Source: Pholiota molesta (lineage: Eukaryota > Basidiomycota > Agaricomycetes > Agaricales > Strophariaceae). From it: a DNA stretch of 64,000 bases. A program made the position numbers and the translations under genes. Positions 34,201-45,959 of the stretch are shown here, piece after piece. The notes beneath the pieces are model-generated. The model had not been told where the DNA came from. It worked only from the letters and a program-made list of their open reading frames with translations, and ran no database searches. The DNA is taken from contig JACGCK010000166.1 of the NCBI GenBank assembly GCA_014925825.1, positions 1 to 64,000 of the forward strand, written 5' to 3'. Each line of letters opens with the position of its first letter. Position 1 is the first letter of the stretch.

Positions 34201-34980
34201 AGCGGAAGTGGGGCTGGCACGAGCGTTGGCTATGGGGCGCCGGGGTACACGCCGGGTGTACGCCGGGAGTCTGATGTTGCGGTTGAACGGTATGGTGAAG
34301 GACAGATGGAGGAAGAGGGAGGGCATGACGAAAGACCCACCTTCCTTCTCCCAGCGGTATCGCTGCACGAACGCACGCCGTCTCCAAGAGCCGCTCGTCG
34401 GCCTCCATCGCGAGCGAGCGCCTCTGCTTCGAGTCAAAGCCAGAGCCAGCCAAAACAGTCCAAGGCCAAGGCCAAGCCTAAGCCTCAAGCAACATCAAAG
34501 CGCCGTCTGACACTGGATGATGAACTGCGGAGTGCCGTGCCTTTCCTGCACGAGGATGGCGATGATGAAGAGGATGCTGATGTACCAGATGCGCATGTCG
34601 AACCGGCCGATGCGTATATGGCGGAGGTTGCGCAGCAGGACGCGGACGAGGTGCAAGATGCGCCCCAGCAGGAAGAGGAGGATATGGACAGTGGCGTCCT
34701 AGTTGGAGTAGGTACGCGGAGTAAACGGCGGGGTTTCCTCGCTCATGGCGGGGCGGGCGGGGCGCCGGTGTTCATGGGTGTTGGGTATGTTGAAGGCGCT
34801 GAGGAAGACGAAGCGCAGGAAGCAGGGGAATATGAGAATAGGGGTGGCAGTGAATACGCGGATGAGGCCCAGGATGAGGACTACGAGGACGGTGGTGATG
34901 GTGATGACGATGATGGTGATGAATACCTGCCTTCTCCTGACCCGCGAGCAAGGCAAGGTAGGAGTCAGCGGCGTCGGTGA
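31273..34980 (+). CDS. long low-complexity nuclear-type protein, function unknown
   Basis: Exons run from 31273 (or the in-frame MLSFVSREFESFV start at 31359) to TGA at 34980. The product has an acidic EEYSSDDDED patch, Ser/Pro-rich stretches, a coiled coil ending RIRMLEEEIARLKQE, a Pro10 tract, a conserved-looking TGIATLGLAPDKMAAFLNEM segment and a second half (33205-34980, 591 codons) with a Met-x-x-Ser repeat (33730-33840) and an acidic C-terminus. Two places need one extra base to join natural frames: about 31800, and 33145 at a GGGG run beside a donor site. It was annotated as one gene because the segments join across short introns; it could be two genes. No family recognised. Confidence 0.5.
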
Positions 34981-35555
34981 TCTGTTTGTATGGACTACAT
35001 ATATCTGGGTCTCTTGATTTTTTTATCCTGTATCTCTGTTTTGATTTTCCTTTCCATCTTTTTTCTGTCTTCCTCTGACTCTCTTTCTTTTTCCCCCTTT
35101 TCTCTATTTGTGTTTTTGATTTTTTTTCACCTATGGCATCTACCTTCCATCTTGCTGTGTTGATTTCTTGATATTATATTGTTGTGAATTTGAGGCGGCC
35201 CCAGTTAGGAATCAAACATATAACTATGTCGTGGTTTGGGCGACTATGAAGTTCATAATGTGCCTCAATTTTATGTAGTCTTTTTGCGATCACTTCGAGG
35301 AGTTTCCAGGTCCTCGGTTGGCTCTACATGTTGTACTATTACTGGCAGCACTCAAAACCTGCTTAATACTTTCATAAATATAATAAGTATTTGCCATCTC
35401 AGAGAAGCCATTCAATTCCAAATTACCACTTCATAAGTTCTTATTCCCTATCAGTTGTCGTTCCGCATGATGCAACAGCTACCATCTATCATCCATGAAT
35501 CTTGAAAAGGAACAACATTGTTCTGTGCAAATACCGTAATGCTATTTATTTAAAA
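34981..35555. other. intergenic between convergent genes
   Basis: 575 bp, T-rich just after the upstream stop (several T5-T8 tracts, likely polyadenylation region); no gene seen. Confidence 0.5.
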
Positions 35556-36532
35556 TTATTTATGGTGCTGTGGAATTTGTGTCTGCTCCTCGACGTCTGA
35601 ATTATACCTTGGTCTCCCATATGAATACCAATTTTCCGGAAGTAGATAAGTCCCTCTGTCCTTCCAGCACTTCTCCGCCCGACCACAGAGCCCATTGAAT
35701 ACGAACAGCATCACGGTTGACACTAACGAAACAATTATCGTAAGGCCCTTGAGCATGAGAGGCGCGGTCACGACCATGGTTGGTCCCAAAATTACGCCTC
35801 CAAGTACTCCGGCCCGCGTGGCATGTATAACATCGATACCATGAAGGTCGGCGTGGGTCTCTTCTAGAATTGCACAACCGAGGTAGCCCGCGAGCGTCGA
35901 CGCGATAAAAGAGCTGACCAAACTGTAGGGCCACCACAGCTCGTCGTTCTCGTCGCGGGGTAGCAGACACGTAACAAAGCCGACAAGAAGGGTGGCCAGT
36001 ACACCTCCAATAAGCCCGATTTCGGCTGCTACTGCATTTGTTGTATAGTGCGCAAGGTGAGCTGTGCGAAGGATGGCGTTTCCAGTTAACCTAAATTCAA
36101 GGTGAGGGAAGTCAAAACATATTTGTGAAAAGCAAGATTAAGACTAACAGAATAAATGCGCCATTTGCAGCCATATAAACGAGAGGAAATCCGAATACTA
36201 CACTGTATACGAGATATTGTGAGCGACAGGGTCAACGATGTATGCATATTTTGTACTTACACAATTAAAACCACAAGCAGAATAACGCCAGGAATTCCAT
36301 ATATAAGGCATATCCAGAATGCCGTCAGCATATCAATGAGGGCTGAGCCCGCTGTGCGTAGTGCTGTTCGAAGTCTAGCAGTGACATCGACTAGCTCTGT
36401 AGGAGCCGTGGCCACAGAGGTATAGATTGGAGGGGCCGATCTGTCTGACATGGGCATAGAGAGAATCGAAGGTGTGTCCGAGGATGTGTCCGAGGTAGAC
36501 GGTAAGGGGGGCATGTTTGGTATATTATGCAT
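35556..36532 (-). CDS. multi-pass membrane protein, unknown family
   Basis: Three exons (36532-36261, 36202-36149, 36090-35556) give 286 aa. A Ser/Thr/Pro-rich cytosolic-type N-terminus of about 60 residues leads into five or six hydrophobic segments, among them FWICLIYGIPGVILLVVLIV, IGLIGGVLATLLVGFVTCLL, LVSSFIASTLAGYLGCAIL, GGVILGPTMVVTAPLM and LTIIVSLVSTVMLFVFNGL. The C-terminus ends in a short polar tail. No transporter signature is visible. A possible oppositely oriented small gene starts 94 bp away. Confidence 0.65.
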
Positions 36533-36586
36533 TGCTAATTGCCTTTATCTTATATGCACTTTTTTGCCACTGGGCCACTGCCACTC

Positions 36587-36615
36587 TATAAAAGGTGTTG
36601 AGCGCTTAAGCGCTC
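36587..36615 (+). promoter_or_regulatory. TATA box followed by a 16-bp perfect palindrome
   Basis: TATAAAAGG at 36587-36595, then GAGCGCTTAAGCGCTC at 36600-36615, just upstream of a possible start codon at 36627. The palindrome is a candidate dimeric-factor site. Confidence 0.5.
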
Positions 36616-36626
36616 ATCTTCCGAAA

Positions 36627-36938
36627 ATGGCAATTGCGCCACGTTTTGTTTTGGCTCATTGCCGGTGCGTCTGATGTAAACAACAAAGCGTACGCCAGAC
36701 AACTCCACAAAAAGAAGATATCATATTCTCTGCTTAACGTTTGAGTGTAACCTCCAGAAACAAGAAAGGGAATATAGCACAAACGCCAATGGTTACGGGG
36801 GAATGCAAAAGAACAATTGTGGATTTCCAGTTCCGGCGTGCCATGTCGCGTGGCTATATTTGTAGGGCCACAGATAATATAGGCAGGTGCTTGATCAATG
36901 CCACTGGTCATGTAGTTACGCAAGGCGGCCACTACTAA
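36627..36938 (+). CDS. possible two-exon small protein
   Basis: ATG at 36627 (MAIAPRFVLAHC), donor GTGCGT at 36665, acceptor CTCCAG at 36757, second exon 36758-36938 open to TAA; total 72 aa. Support: a TATA box 40 bp upstream and frame continuity over the 93-nt intron. Against: the minus strand is also open here, and no motif is recognisable. Hypothetical. Confidence 0.3.
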
Positions 36939-37857
36939 CTCTTTCCATTTTCGCGATGGTGCGCTTTTGCATCGCATTATTTCGAGTGGCAGGCCGAAAG
37001 AATTCTATGTAGTTATCCCCCCTCACATGAAAAATATGGCCACCTCAGATTCACAGGTGTATCAATCGAACATGGGCTTCGATAAGCTTCGAATTACAGA
37101 GAATCTCGAGCGGAACTCAGTGTAGGAAATTTACACCGCTGTTTTTGAGTGTAGAGCATCTTGCAACATGAGAAATCTATGTAGCACAACAAAATCCATT
37201 CAATGACGCATCTGAAAAGGCTTTTTTATTTTTTAATTCTAAGTACTCCGACACCATGCCCAAGCAGGCCCAAGTTGCAAGAAGGTCCAAGCATTCCCAA
37301 GGCACTCCCTACCCCACCATTAATCTGAGAAAGGAAACGGCAATTCAGAAGTGGCAACTAAGTAGATAGAAATAGATAAGCAATTTGATGCCAATTCCAT
37401 GGATATCTGTTCGCATTAATATGTGCCGAGTATGTGCGTACATAGTGGCTTAGTAAACATCTAGTAATGGGAAAGTCATAAGCGCCCAATAAGCGCCCAA
37501 AGAAATTAGTGGTGCTTGGCTCCGTCTGCGGACATTTGCTGTGCCTTGACTTATGCCTACAAGTTGAATGTGATACTGGGACCACTTAATATTTAATATA
37601 AGCGCCAGAGGGTGAATGGCTGTTTATAGTGAGAATTTCCATATCTGGCAATACGGCAATGCCATGAAGTTATCACGATGTTTTCTTTCCAGGCGACACA
37701 CCATCTCAGTATGTAGAACTCCTTTTTTATTTGTGCATATAAATGTTATATATATATATATAATCTTTCGCTGTATTTTTGATTTATTGGATGTATATGC
37801 TCTATATACCTTCTCCCAAACACAACAATAGGAATGCATCAATAAAGATAAGAGAAA
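36939..37857. other. intergenic, AT-rich
   Basis: No coding frame I can support. A short (TA)n run lies near 37748-37761. Confidence 0.5.
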
Positions 37858-39621
37858 TTAGCCACCCGCCTTCCAGTACGCGATGTCGCCGTCGACCACT
37901 GTAGCCATTTAAAATATCTCGTCAGCACAACGCAACGACGCAGAAGAGGAGAAAGGGGGAGGGACTGACTCTCGTAGGGCTTGCCCTGCTGGCGCAGCTT
38001 GCCGGCGGCCTTGACGGCGGCTTCGCTCCCGTACTCCTTCAGGTCGGAGTAGGACATGATCTCGCCGCACACGAACTTGTTCTCGAAGTCGGAGCTGTGT
38101 GAAAAGAAAGGGTGAATAAGAATGGCGTGGTGTGCAGTGGGGGGAGTAAGACGCACTGGATGACACCGGCGGCTTGTGGCGCCTTGGTGCCCTTGCGGAT
38201 CGTCCACGCGCGGACCTCGTCCGGTCCACAGGTGAAGTACCTGATCAGCTATAATATAACACGACATCAGTCTCCTTGAATGACTCAGGGTGTACAAATC
38301 GGACGCACCTCCAGGCTCGCGTACCCGGCCTGCGTGATCTTCGGCAGCGCACTCGTCGCGCCGGCCTTCTCCTCCTCGGCCTTGCGCTCCTCGGGGTCGG
38401 AGATGAGGGCGAGGCGCTCCTCGAGGGCGACGGAGAAGGGGATGAGCGGGTCGCCGGGGTTGTGCTCGTCGATCCAGGCCTTGATCTTGGGGAGCCACTT
38501 GTTCTTCTTGCGCACGTAGTCCTTCTCGGAGAGGTTGACGAGGTAGGTGACGGGCTTGGCGGTGAGGAGCTGGAGGTTGTTGACGACGTCGATCTGGGGG
38601 TGGGGGGTTAGAGGTGCAGGGGCGGTGGAGGGTGGGGGGGACGGACCTCTTTGTTGTTCCAGTCGACTTTGCGGACGTCCTTTTGGTCGACGGTGATGGT
38701 CTTGAGGATCTTCTCGACGATGGCCTGTGAATATGGGGTGAGCACGCACACGACAGCGGGGATGCGAGGTGGGGTCGGACGCACGATCTCCTCCTTCTTG
38801 GCCTTGTCGGCGAGACTGGAGCTGCCGAGGTTGCGGCCGGTCTTCTTGAGGCCGTCGAGGTACTTTTCGACCCACTCGATGTCCTTGAGGCGGAGCTCGG
38901 TCTGGATGATGTCCATGTCGCGGAGGGGGTTGACGTCGCCCTCGACGTGGATGACCTCGGCGTCGTCGAAGGCGCGGACGACCTGGAAGATGCCGTCGAC
39001 GGAGCGGACGTGGGAGAGGAAGGCGTTACCGAGGCCGGCGCCGGTGGACGCGCCCTGTGGGGGATGAGTCAGTGCAACAGGCGGAGGGGTAGAAGCGGGT
39101 GATGGGGGTGCGTACAGCGGTGAGGCCGGCGATGTCGATGCATGTGAGGAAGGCGGGGACCTTGGAGGCGGGTTTGTAGACGGTGTAGAGCCAGTCGAAG
39201 CGGGAATCGGGGACGGGGATGCGGGCTTCTTCTGGGTTTATGGTGGCATAGGGAAAGTTGGCGGCCTTGCCGAGATCTGCGCGTGTTCAGGGTCGCGGTT
39301 AGCATCAAGGTGATGACGGAACAGCAGGAGAAGGTGCGCACCTGTTTCTGAGAGGGCGTTGAAGAAGGAGGATTTGCCGACATTGGGGAGACCTAGAGGG
39401 CGAGGTGAAGATGGGTCAGGGAGCGCAGATCATGCAAACAAACCTACGATGCCGATCTTCAGGTTGTTGGACGGGCGGCCGAGGAGCGTCTTTTTCTCAG
39501 CGACGGCTTTTTTGGGGGGCATGTCTCTTTTCTTGGCGTATGCAGTGGGAGACGAGGAGAAGGCGCGGAGGGCGATGGAAGATCGATGGCCAGCCAGATA
39601 CCGCCCAGTCACGCACGCCAT
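37858..39621 (-). CDS. OLA1: Obg-like ATPase 1 (YchF family)
   Basis: Multi-exon gene with no frame break, ending [12 protein letters not shown]. It is a ribosome-associated P-loop ATPase implicated in translation and stress response. P-loop GLPNVGKS sits at residues 27-34 counted from the internal MPPKKAV start (39522). [20 protein letters not shown] follows, and the NLSE motif replaces NKxD, giving the ATP preference typical of this family. A C-terminal TGS-like domain ([20 protein letters not shown]) is present. The frame continues upstream to an ATG at 39621, adding [20 protein letters not shown] followed by [13 protein letters not shown], which looks like a mitochondrial presequence. Two products from two start codons are therefore possible. 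Confidence 0.95.
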
Positions 39622-39774
39622 GGTGTAAAAATACGAGGAACAAACACATGTAAATACTCCCGTCATGGCACCGTCACGTGCACGGGCACACGCACCCCTG
39701 CGCAGCCCTCGCCTCGTCTCCCACCAGGCCATGCTGCCAGCGCTTAATTCAGCACACAGCCCTGTAACACCAAC

Positions 39775-40454
39775 ATGTTCACCATCCTCCTGCCCTCCTC
39801 GCCGCCCTCCTCGCCCTCGTCCATGCCCAGACTGTATCAGAAACCGATGCGTGAGTCCCATGCCATTTCGCTGCCCATACTTCTCATCTCCATGGCAGCT
39901 CCGGCAATACCATCGTGCAAGTCATTACTACTCCTGTGGGTGGCCCGCCTGTTACCTCCATTCTGTACGCTTTCTTTCTCAAAGATCCAACCTGCGGCTC
40001 ATCGAATCTGTGTAGAACAACAATACCTGCAGCAATCCCCGCGACATCCACTAATCCGGGCGCTCCAACAACAACCCCACCAGCCTCAACATCAACGACC
40101 CCACCGGCCACAACATTAACATCCCAGGCGTCTATCACACCCGCCACCGTCCAGATGGGCCCCGTCGGACAGCCCGCTACCACCTCTGTCACCCCGGGCG
40201 CACCGATAGCCTACATCTACACCACTGTCATCAATGGCGCACAAACCGTCATCCAGGACGTCTTCACCCCCACAAGCCCCTCCACCATCTCTATCGCCGT
40301 CACCGGCACTGGCAGCATCCTGGCCTTTAGTGACTTCACCAAGCTGTACGGGCCTGTTCCCACCTCCAGTGCCACTTCGCTGCTGCGAAGCCCCACCTGG
40401 CTCGTGCTCGCGGCATCGGCCATCCCGCTCCTAGTGGGAATCTTTTGTCTCTGA
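39775..40454 (+). CDS. GPI-anchor-type Ser/Thr-rich surface protein, broken signal peptide
   Basis: The natural reading is a signal peptide (ALLAALLALVHAQTVSETDA), an intron to ASGNTIVQVITTPVGGPPVT, a second intron, a Thr/Pro-rich region, then VNGAQTV-type sequence and a C-terminal hydrophobic tail (WLVLAASAIPLLVGIFCL) preceded by small residues, as in GPI-anchored proteins. The ATG at 39775 (MFTILL) is out of phase with the rest of the signal peptide by one base near 39790. A missing base in the CCTCCTGCCCTCC run would repair it. Ends TGA 40452-40454. Wall or membrane surface role inferred. Confidence 0.65.
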
Positions 40455-40628
40455 CCCACTAAAATTAGATACCATACCTGTTATCCATGTTACCATAGAC
40501 GCTTTACGAACATTTATGTAGTTGACGATTGCCATGAATGCATGCTTTTTGTACTCGCATCAGATCCAGAACAACCGCTGGTGTGAGAGCGGCCCGGGCC
40601 GAATGCCTGTTCCGCGCATACGTCCACC

Positions 40629-42481
40629 ATGTCCCCAGAACAGCCCGTCCAGCACGACACCCTCGCAATCGCCTTCGTCCTCGAGGCGTCCCTCCATGTC
40701 GCCCGCGAGTGGCGCAACCGCCACATATTCGACTACTGCATCAACATCCTCCGCCGCCTCAACGACGCCCACCCCGCCAGCAGGGTACGTCCCTTCCCCC
40801 ACCCTGCCTGCCCGCCGACCGACCCACCCGCTCGTCGCTGACACTGACGCTGCTTCTGCCCCCAGGTACGCGCCGCGTTCGTGAGCTATGGCACGGGGGA
40901 CACCGTGCCCTCGCCCATCCTCGCGAAGCGCTTCTTCGTCGATTTCAAGCACGTCATCAAGGACATGACCGAGGACATCGCCCGCCTCGGCGTCGGCACC
41001 ACCAGCTCGGGCGGGGGCAGGGGCATGGCCGCCCTCGACGGCCTCGTCGCAGCGCTCGAGGTGTGTGTCCCATGTGCCGCCGCGATTCGTTGTGCTGATG
41101 GGTTTCACCACTGTGGTTATTATTGCTGCTGCTATAGCTCTTCGACATCCTCCAAGGCAGCCAGGGCGTGCGTGCGCCAGTGTGCCATATCATCCACATC
41201 GCGGGCGCCGCGCCCGACGCCGCGCGCCACCCGCTCTGGAACGACAGCCCCGCGCTGGACGACATCACCTGGGACACGCTCCCGCTCGAGATCAAAAAGG
41301 TGCGTTACCATGTCCCCCCTTTGTGCGTTGATGTTGATTTTGTGGGCATACGCGACCGACTGTCGTGTAGCGAAATATACTCTTCAGCACGATCAACCTC
41401 CGCCCGAAGTTGGCGCGCTTTCCCGAGCTGCACGCTGCGGTACGTCTCACCGACCTGGCTCTGTTCTGGGGGATGTCGCGGGAGAGAAAGCAGGATGCTG
41501 ACGGTGGCTGCGACTATGTGTATAGACAGTTACTGGCGGCACTCCGCCGTGGTTCGCGGTGCAGCCCAAGCACACACTCCTCTTAGCGCCGTTTGCGGCG
41601 CCTCCTTCCCCATTCAAAGGTATGTGTTGATTAACTCGTGTATTGATTATCTTTTCTTTCCTTCATGACATATATTTCAATCGAATTGCGCTAACGACTA
41701 CAACCACCATCTTATCCAGCGACTGTCCCTCCTAAACGAGCCAACACCAACGCAAACGACAACGGAAATCCTCCAGATACCAAGCGCCCGCGGCTACAGC
41801 CCGCCGCCGCGCGCGGCGGTAGTACAGAGTCGCCCAAGCCAGCGCCGAAGGCCATCGTGCCTGCCCCTCCTCAGCGGTCTTCCCAACCGCAACCGCAGCC
41901 TCCTCCCAGCCGCAACCCCAGATCCAACCCCAGCCGCAACCCCAATTGCCCATGCCACAGGGCCCTACTATCCCCACAGGCCCGCCGGCGCTGAGGCTGT
42001 CCAGCAGCCGCCGCCATTGGGCATGCACCGCAGGCCGCAGGGGGCGGTGCCGCCGACGCGAACGCGAACCCCGCGCTGCCGCAGGGCCTCCCCCCGATGG
42101 GCCGGTTCAACCAGCAGCAGCTCATCGAGCGCTACCGCGCCGCGGCGGAGCAGATCAAGGCGCTGGAGGTGCAGATCAAGACGCTGCGCGAGCAGAGGTC
42201 GCGGGGCGGGGGCGCTGGCGATGGGACGCGGGGGGGGTGCGTCGGCGCTGCTGGAGAGCCTGATTGGGAGTACCAGGGAAAAAGGGAGATGCAGATCAAG
42301 TTCGGGCAGGCGCTGAGGTGCTGTCGAAGACGCAGAAGGAGATGCTGGCGAAGCAGGCGGCGGCGGCGCAGGCCGTGCAGGCGCAAGGTGGGTTGCTCGT
42401 TCTTTTTGTTTCGGCTGCGTGGTTGCTTGGTTTTCCCAGAATGAGAGGCTGATTATTTTCTTTGGCCATTGTTCTATAGCT

Positions 42482-42512
<31 letters not shown>

Positions 42513-44245
42513 CACCAAAAGAGCTCGGCTCACCGTTCTCGCTCAACGCCGCCATGTCGACATCCTCTGCTACGCCCGCGCCTACCCCAGGCCAGACCAA
42601 CGCCGCGTCCCCCGCACTGCTCGCACATGCGCGCACGGCGAGTGGCACCGCTCCCGATAACGCACTGAAGGGCCTCGGCATCAGCGGCCCAACGACCAAC
42701 AGCAGCAGCGGCAGCAGCAGCAGTGGTAGTAGCAACACCAGCAGCCTCCCGGGCACGGGGATGACCCTGCCGACAGGCTTCCCGAACAACCCCCTGATGC
42801 AGGCGCAGTACGCAAAGCTGTTCGAGCAGCAGCGCCGGGGCCAGGGGCAGGGGCCGCAGCCGGTGATGGGCGGCGGCGGCATGGCGAGCGCGGCGCCGGG
42901 GCCGATGGGCGCGTTTGCTGCGGGGGGTGCGGCGGGGGGCCTGATGGGCCTGAACCAGCTGCCGCCTGCGCAGGCGGGTGGTAATGGCGGTGCGGCCGCG
43001 CAGGCTGCGCAGAAGTCGGTGAAGGTGTGGAATGGGACGCTGCAGTGGAGCGGGATCAGCCAGGCGGGGAAGAAGGAGATGCAGTGCTTCGTTGTGGCGA
43101 CCGCGGCGAAACCGCAGGAATGGTGTGTTGCTGTCTTTTTTTGTGTGGTTGTCTGCGATAGGGAGGTTACTGATGCTGGTGGTTGAATAGTCACGCGGAG
43201 ACATGGCCCTCTGTTCTGCACCTCGCGCCGACGCGCGAGGAGCTGTCGATGGCGGACCTGCAGATCTGGCTGAAGAGGACTCAGCCAGCGCTTTGTACGA
43301 TCCAGCAGCGGACGGACGACGTGCATGATCAGAAGGCAATGAAGTTGCGTATCGGTCCTTGGTGTCGCTGCTCACGACGCGGAAGCTGGTGCGTTTTTGC
43401 GATTTTGTATTGGATTCTCTGCGTGTGCTAAATATTCCATCTGCGCTTTCTTTTTTGGTTTGGCCAGTTCGCCACTGCGGCATGGACGACGCCGAACAGC
43501 ACACAGTCGACGACGAATGTGCTCATTTTCCCATTAGCGGTATCGGGCTTGCTGGCGCGTTCTTCCCGTTCACTGGGCTGCCGGAGCTCCCGAAGCGCCC
43601 GCCGACGGGGATGGCGGGCGTGCAGGTCATGGGCCCGAACGGGCTGCCGCTGAACCTGCCCTTTGAGATCCGCCGAACATGATCGCGAGGCTGAACATGC
43701 TGGAGCCGGCGCGCAGGCAGGAATTTATACAGCAGTTGTTGATGAGGCATCGCAATGGGGTGAGTTGGCTTGGGCCCTCTGACTTTCTTCGTGGTTTGAT
43801 GGTTGTACTTCTATAGATACAGCAGGCTCAGCAGCAGCAGCAGCACAGCACAACAGCAGCAACAACACAACACAACAGCAGCAGCAGCAGCAAATGGCAT
43901 CCGCAAGACCCGTCCAGCTCCCCTTCAGCATGAACGCGCACTCATCGCCCCCGGGCGGCGCCACGCCGAACCAGCTCAACATGAACGCCATGCTCAGCAT
44001 GATGGGCCAGGGCGCCCCCGCGCCGCCGGGCATGATGATGGGCGGCGGCATGCCGCCGTCGCGGGGCAGATGCCGCTGCGGATGGGCGCGCGGGGATGGG
44101 CATGGGCATGGGCATGCCCGGGCGCGGGCGGAGGCGGAGGGGCGCGGCTGGGGCTGCGGGGATGAATGGGCTGAGCTACGAGATGCTGCAGTCGTTTTTG
44201 CAGCGCAGTGATGGGAGCATGGGCGGGATGAACCCGCAGAGCTGA
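40629..44245 (+). CDS. MED25: Mediator subunit 25-like protein (VWA plus ACID-type domain), many frame breaks
   Basis: The N-terminal VWA domain is intact across its exons: DTLAIAFVLEASLHVAREWR, VRAAFVSYGTGDTVPSPILA, CHIIHIAGAAPDAARHPLWN, RNILFSTINLRPKLARFPEL. Then come a Gln/Pro linker, a coiled-coil MGRFNQQQLIERYRAAAEQI, a polyGln/Ser region, the KVWNGTLQWSGISQAGKKEM activator-interaction-like domain, and a Met/Gly-rich tail ending SGGMNPQS-like at 44245. After 41900 the frame must be restored by single bases at about 41906, 41987, 42035, 42230, 43350, 43550, 43675, 43850 and 44085, mostly in GC-rich or C/G runs. MED25 links activators to RNA polymerase II. Identity is firm; the exact protein is not recoverable here. 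Confidence 0.82.
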
Positions 44246-44602
44246 TTATGAGGGTTGTGGAGAGGGGGGTGTCGCTTTCGATTGTTTGCTTTCTCAGCTG
44301 TGGACCTTTCCTATGTATATGTATCGACACGAAAATTAGTTAAACTGGATTGCCATCTGTATTACTATCATCATTTATCATTTTGATTCAAGAGCATACT
44401 TAAAGGTTGGCTGCTGCAATTATCAATATACAATTTTTTTCTTGTAACATGGTATGTACTGAAGTACTTAAGAGTAGAACGAGGATGCACGCTCCTAAGA
44501 AATATTATCTGGCACACGGCTGTTACCTGCCGGCACTCTTCACTCCTTGCCGTTGATATCGTACATCCTAGAGATACATTATTTTGTTTCCAATTACAAT
44601 CT
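44246..44602. other. convergent 3' ends of MED25 and PITHD1 genes
   Basis: 357 bp between two stop codons on opposite strands; AT-rich, presumably both polyadenylation regions. Confidence 0.5.
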
Positions 44603-45530
44603 TCAAGAGGTATTGTGGGTAATGCTAGTGGCCAGGGGCACTCCATGTCCCGTCCATCCCTGTATCTTTTCGTGGTCCGCGAGGTTAGCTGAGCTTCATA
44701 GACAGTGATGATCGGTTGGTTCTTTGCCTATTAACAGTGGTATGCTGATCAGGCTCTGTGAGGGAAATGTGAATTGATAACCTACCTGTGTCCAGGTCCC
44801 AAGAAACCTAGGTAATAAATTCGTGTTGTGTCTTCGCCTTGTGCGGCCGGGATGAATAGGGTATGCTCGATATATTGGAGAATTTAGCGTCCTGAATGAT
44901 GTGTTATCATTTGGCTACCTTATTTATAATCTAGAAGGGTAGAGAGAATTGCTTACTTGACAGCTACTCGCCGACTCCCTGCTCTGCGGTACGACATCTC
45001 CTGCGTCGCGTACGATCTTGGATATCATTAAAGTCGAGCGTTGGCTCATTCGGAAACTATTTGAGTGAAATGATTAAACTCAAGCTGCTGACACAAAAAA
45101 GAACGACGTGCCAGGCTGATCTTGGCGGGGTTTGACCTGCAGGACCAGCTTTGAGGAGGATAGCCTTGAGGCGGACGGTGCCGGTGAATGGGACGCGTAT
45201 AATTCTGGTGGCGGCGCGCGTTATTAGAAAGCGGGAGTCTAAGAGGCAAGGATGCATATGCACAGTTGATCATCCGCGTCTGATTCGAGGTACTAGACGC
45301 TATTCATAAATATGCTTCATTAGTGGTTATGTGCAGCGCACCTGGGCTTCGTCAGACGGAGGTGCCAGGGCTTGATGATGTCTGCGGCGTGCCGTCTGCA
45401 TTGAGGGCGACGACGTTGGGGCGGTCGATGTGCTGGAAGAGGTTGTCCTGGTACCCGAGTGCGGCGTCGTCGTGGTCGTGGTCGTGCGCGTGCTCTCGTG
45501 GCCGCAGCCGTCGTGGTGTTCGTGAGGCAT
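44603..45530 (-). CDS. PITH-domain protein (PITHD1-like), several frame breaks
   Basis: Start MPHEHHDGCGHE at 45530, then HDHDHDDAALGYQDNLFQHI and IIKPWHLRL, followed by RVPFTGTVRLKAILLKAGPA, TLDFNDIQD, FSNISS, EDTTRIYYLGFLG and NQPIITVYEA to a stop near 44603. This order is the PITH domain found in thioredoxin-like-1 and PITHD1, thought to contact the 26S proteasome. Four to six single missing bases (near 45490, 45390, 45110, 44850, 44815, 44680) are required to read through. Confidence 0.72.
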
Positions 45531-45959
45531 CTTGGAAGGAGGATTGTAACCGGAGCGAGTAGATAGGGGACGACCCTTGCGGGACAAACAAGACCAAATA
45601 TAATTTTCTGCATAAGAGGCGCGGCATGGTCGTTTGCTCCTGGGCACCACTCTCTCCTGTAAGTGTTTCCTCTCTTTCTGTTTCTGTGATGTATTTTGTA
45701 ATTTGCGTTCGATTGTCTCCGACCTCACACCAAAGGGATCACCCGCCAGTGCATCCTGGGGCCGGGCCATGAGACAAACATACTCTCCTGACTTGTTCCA
45801 CAACATTCCCCGCTTTTCTACACAGCGCTGACCCATCTTTTCTCTGCAGATTCGACGGGATATTTGTACTTGGGGTTAGTAGAAGAGTCATCTGTTGTAT
45901 GTACGCATTACCTAATGTAGCGCAGCCTGTCTGTCTCTTCCTTGCACCTGTCCACCATA
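45531..45959. promoter_or_regulatory. divergent promoter region
   Basis: 429 bp between the start codons of the PITH-domain gene (minus) and the UBX gene (plus); no specific element identified. Confidence 0.4.

Noticed and set aside
36606..36977. 123-codon minus-strand frame antisense to the small-gene candidate
   Set aside because: No motif, no splice support and no promoter element on that strand; the plus-strand model is slightly better supported.
30182..44245. MED25 and MMTAG2 as true pseudogenes
   Set aside because: Sequence between the breaks is fully conserved in type, without stops or substitutions expected of decay, and each appears only once in the window; sequence error is likelier.
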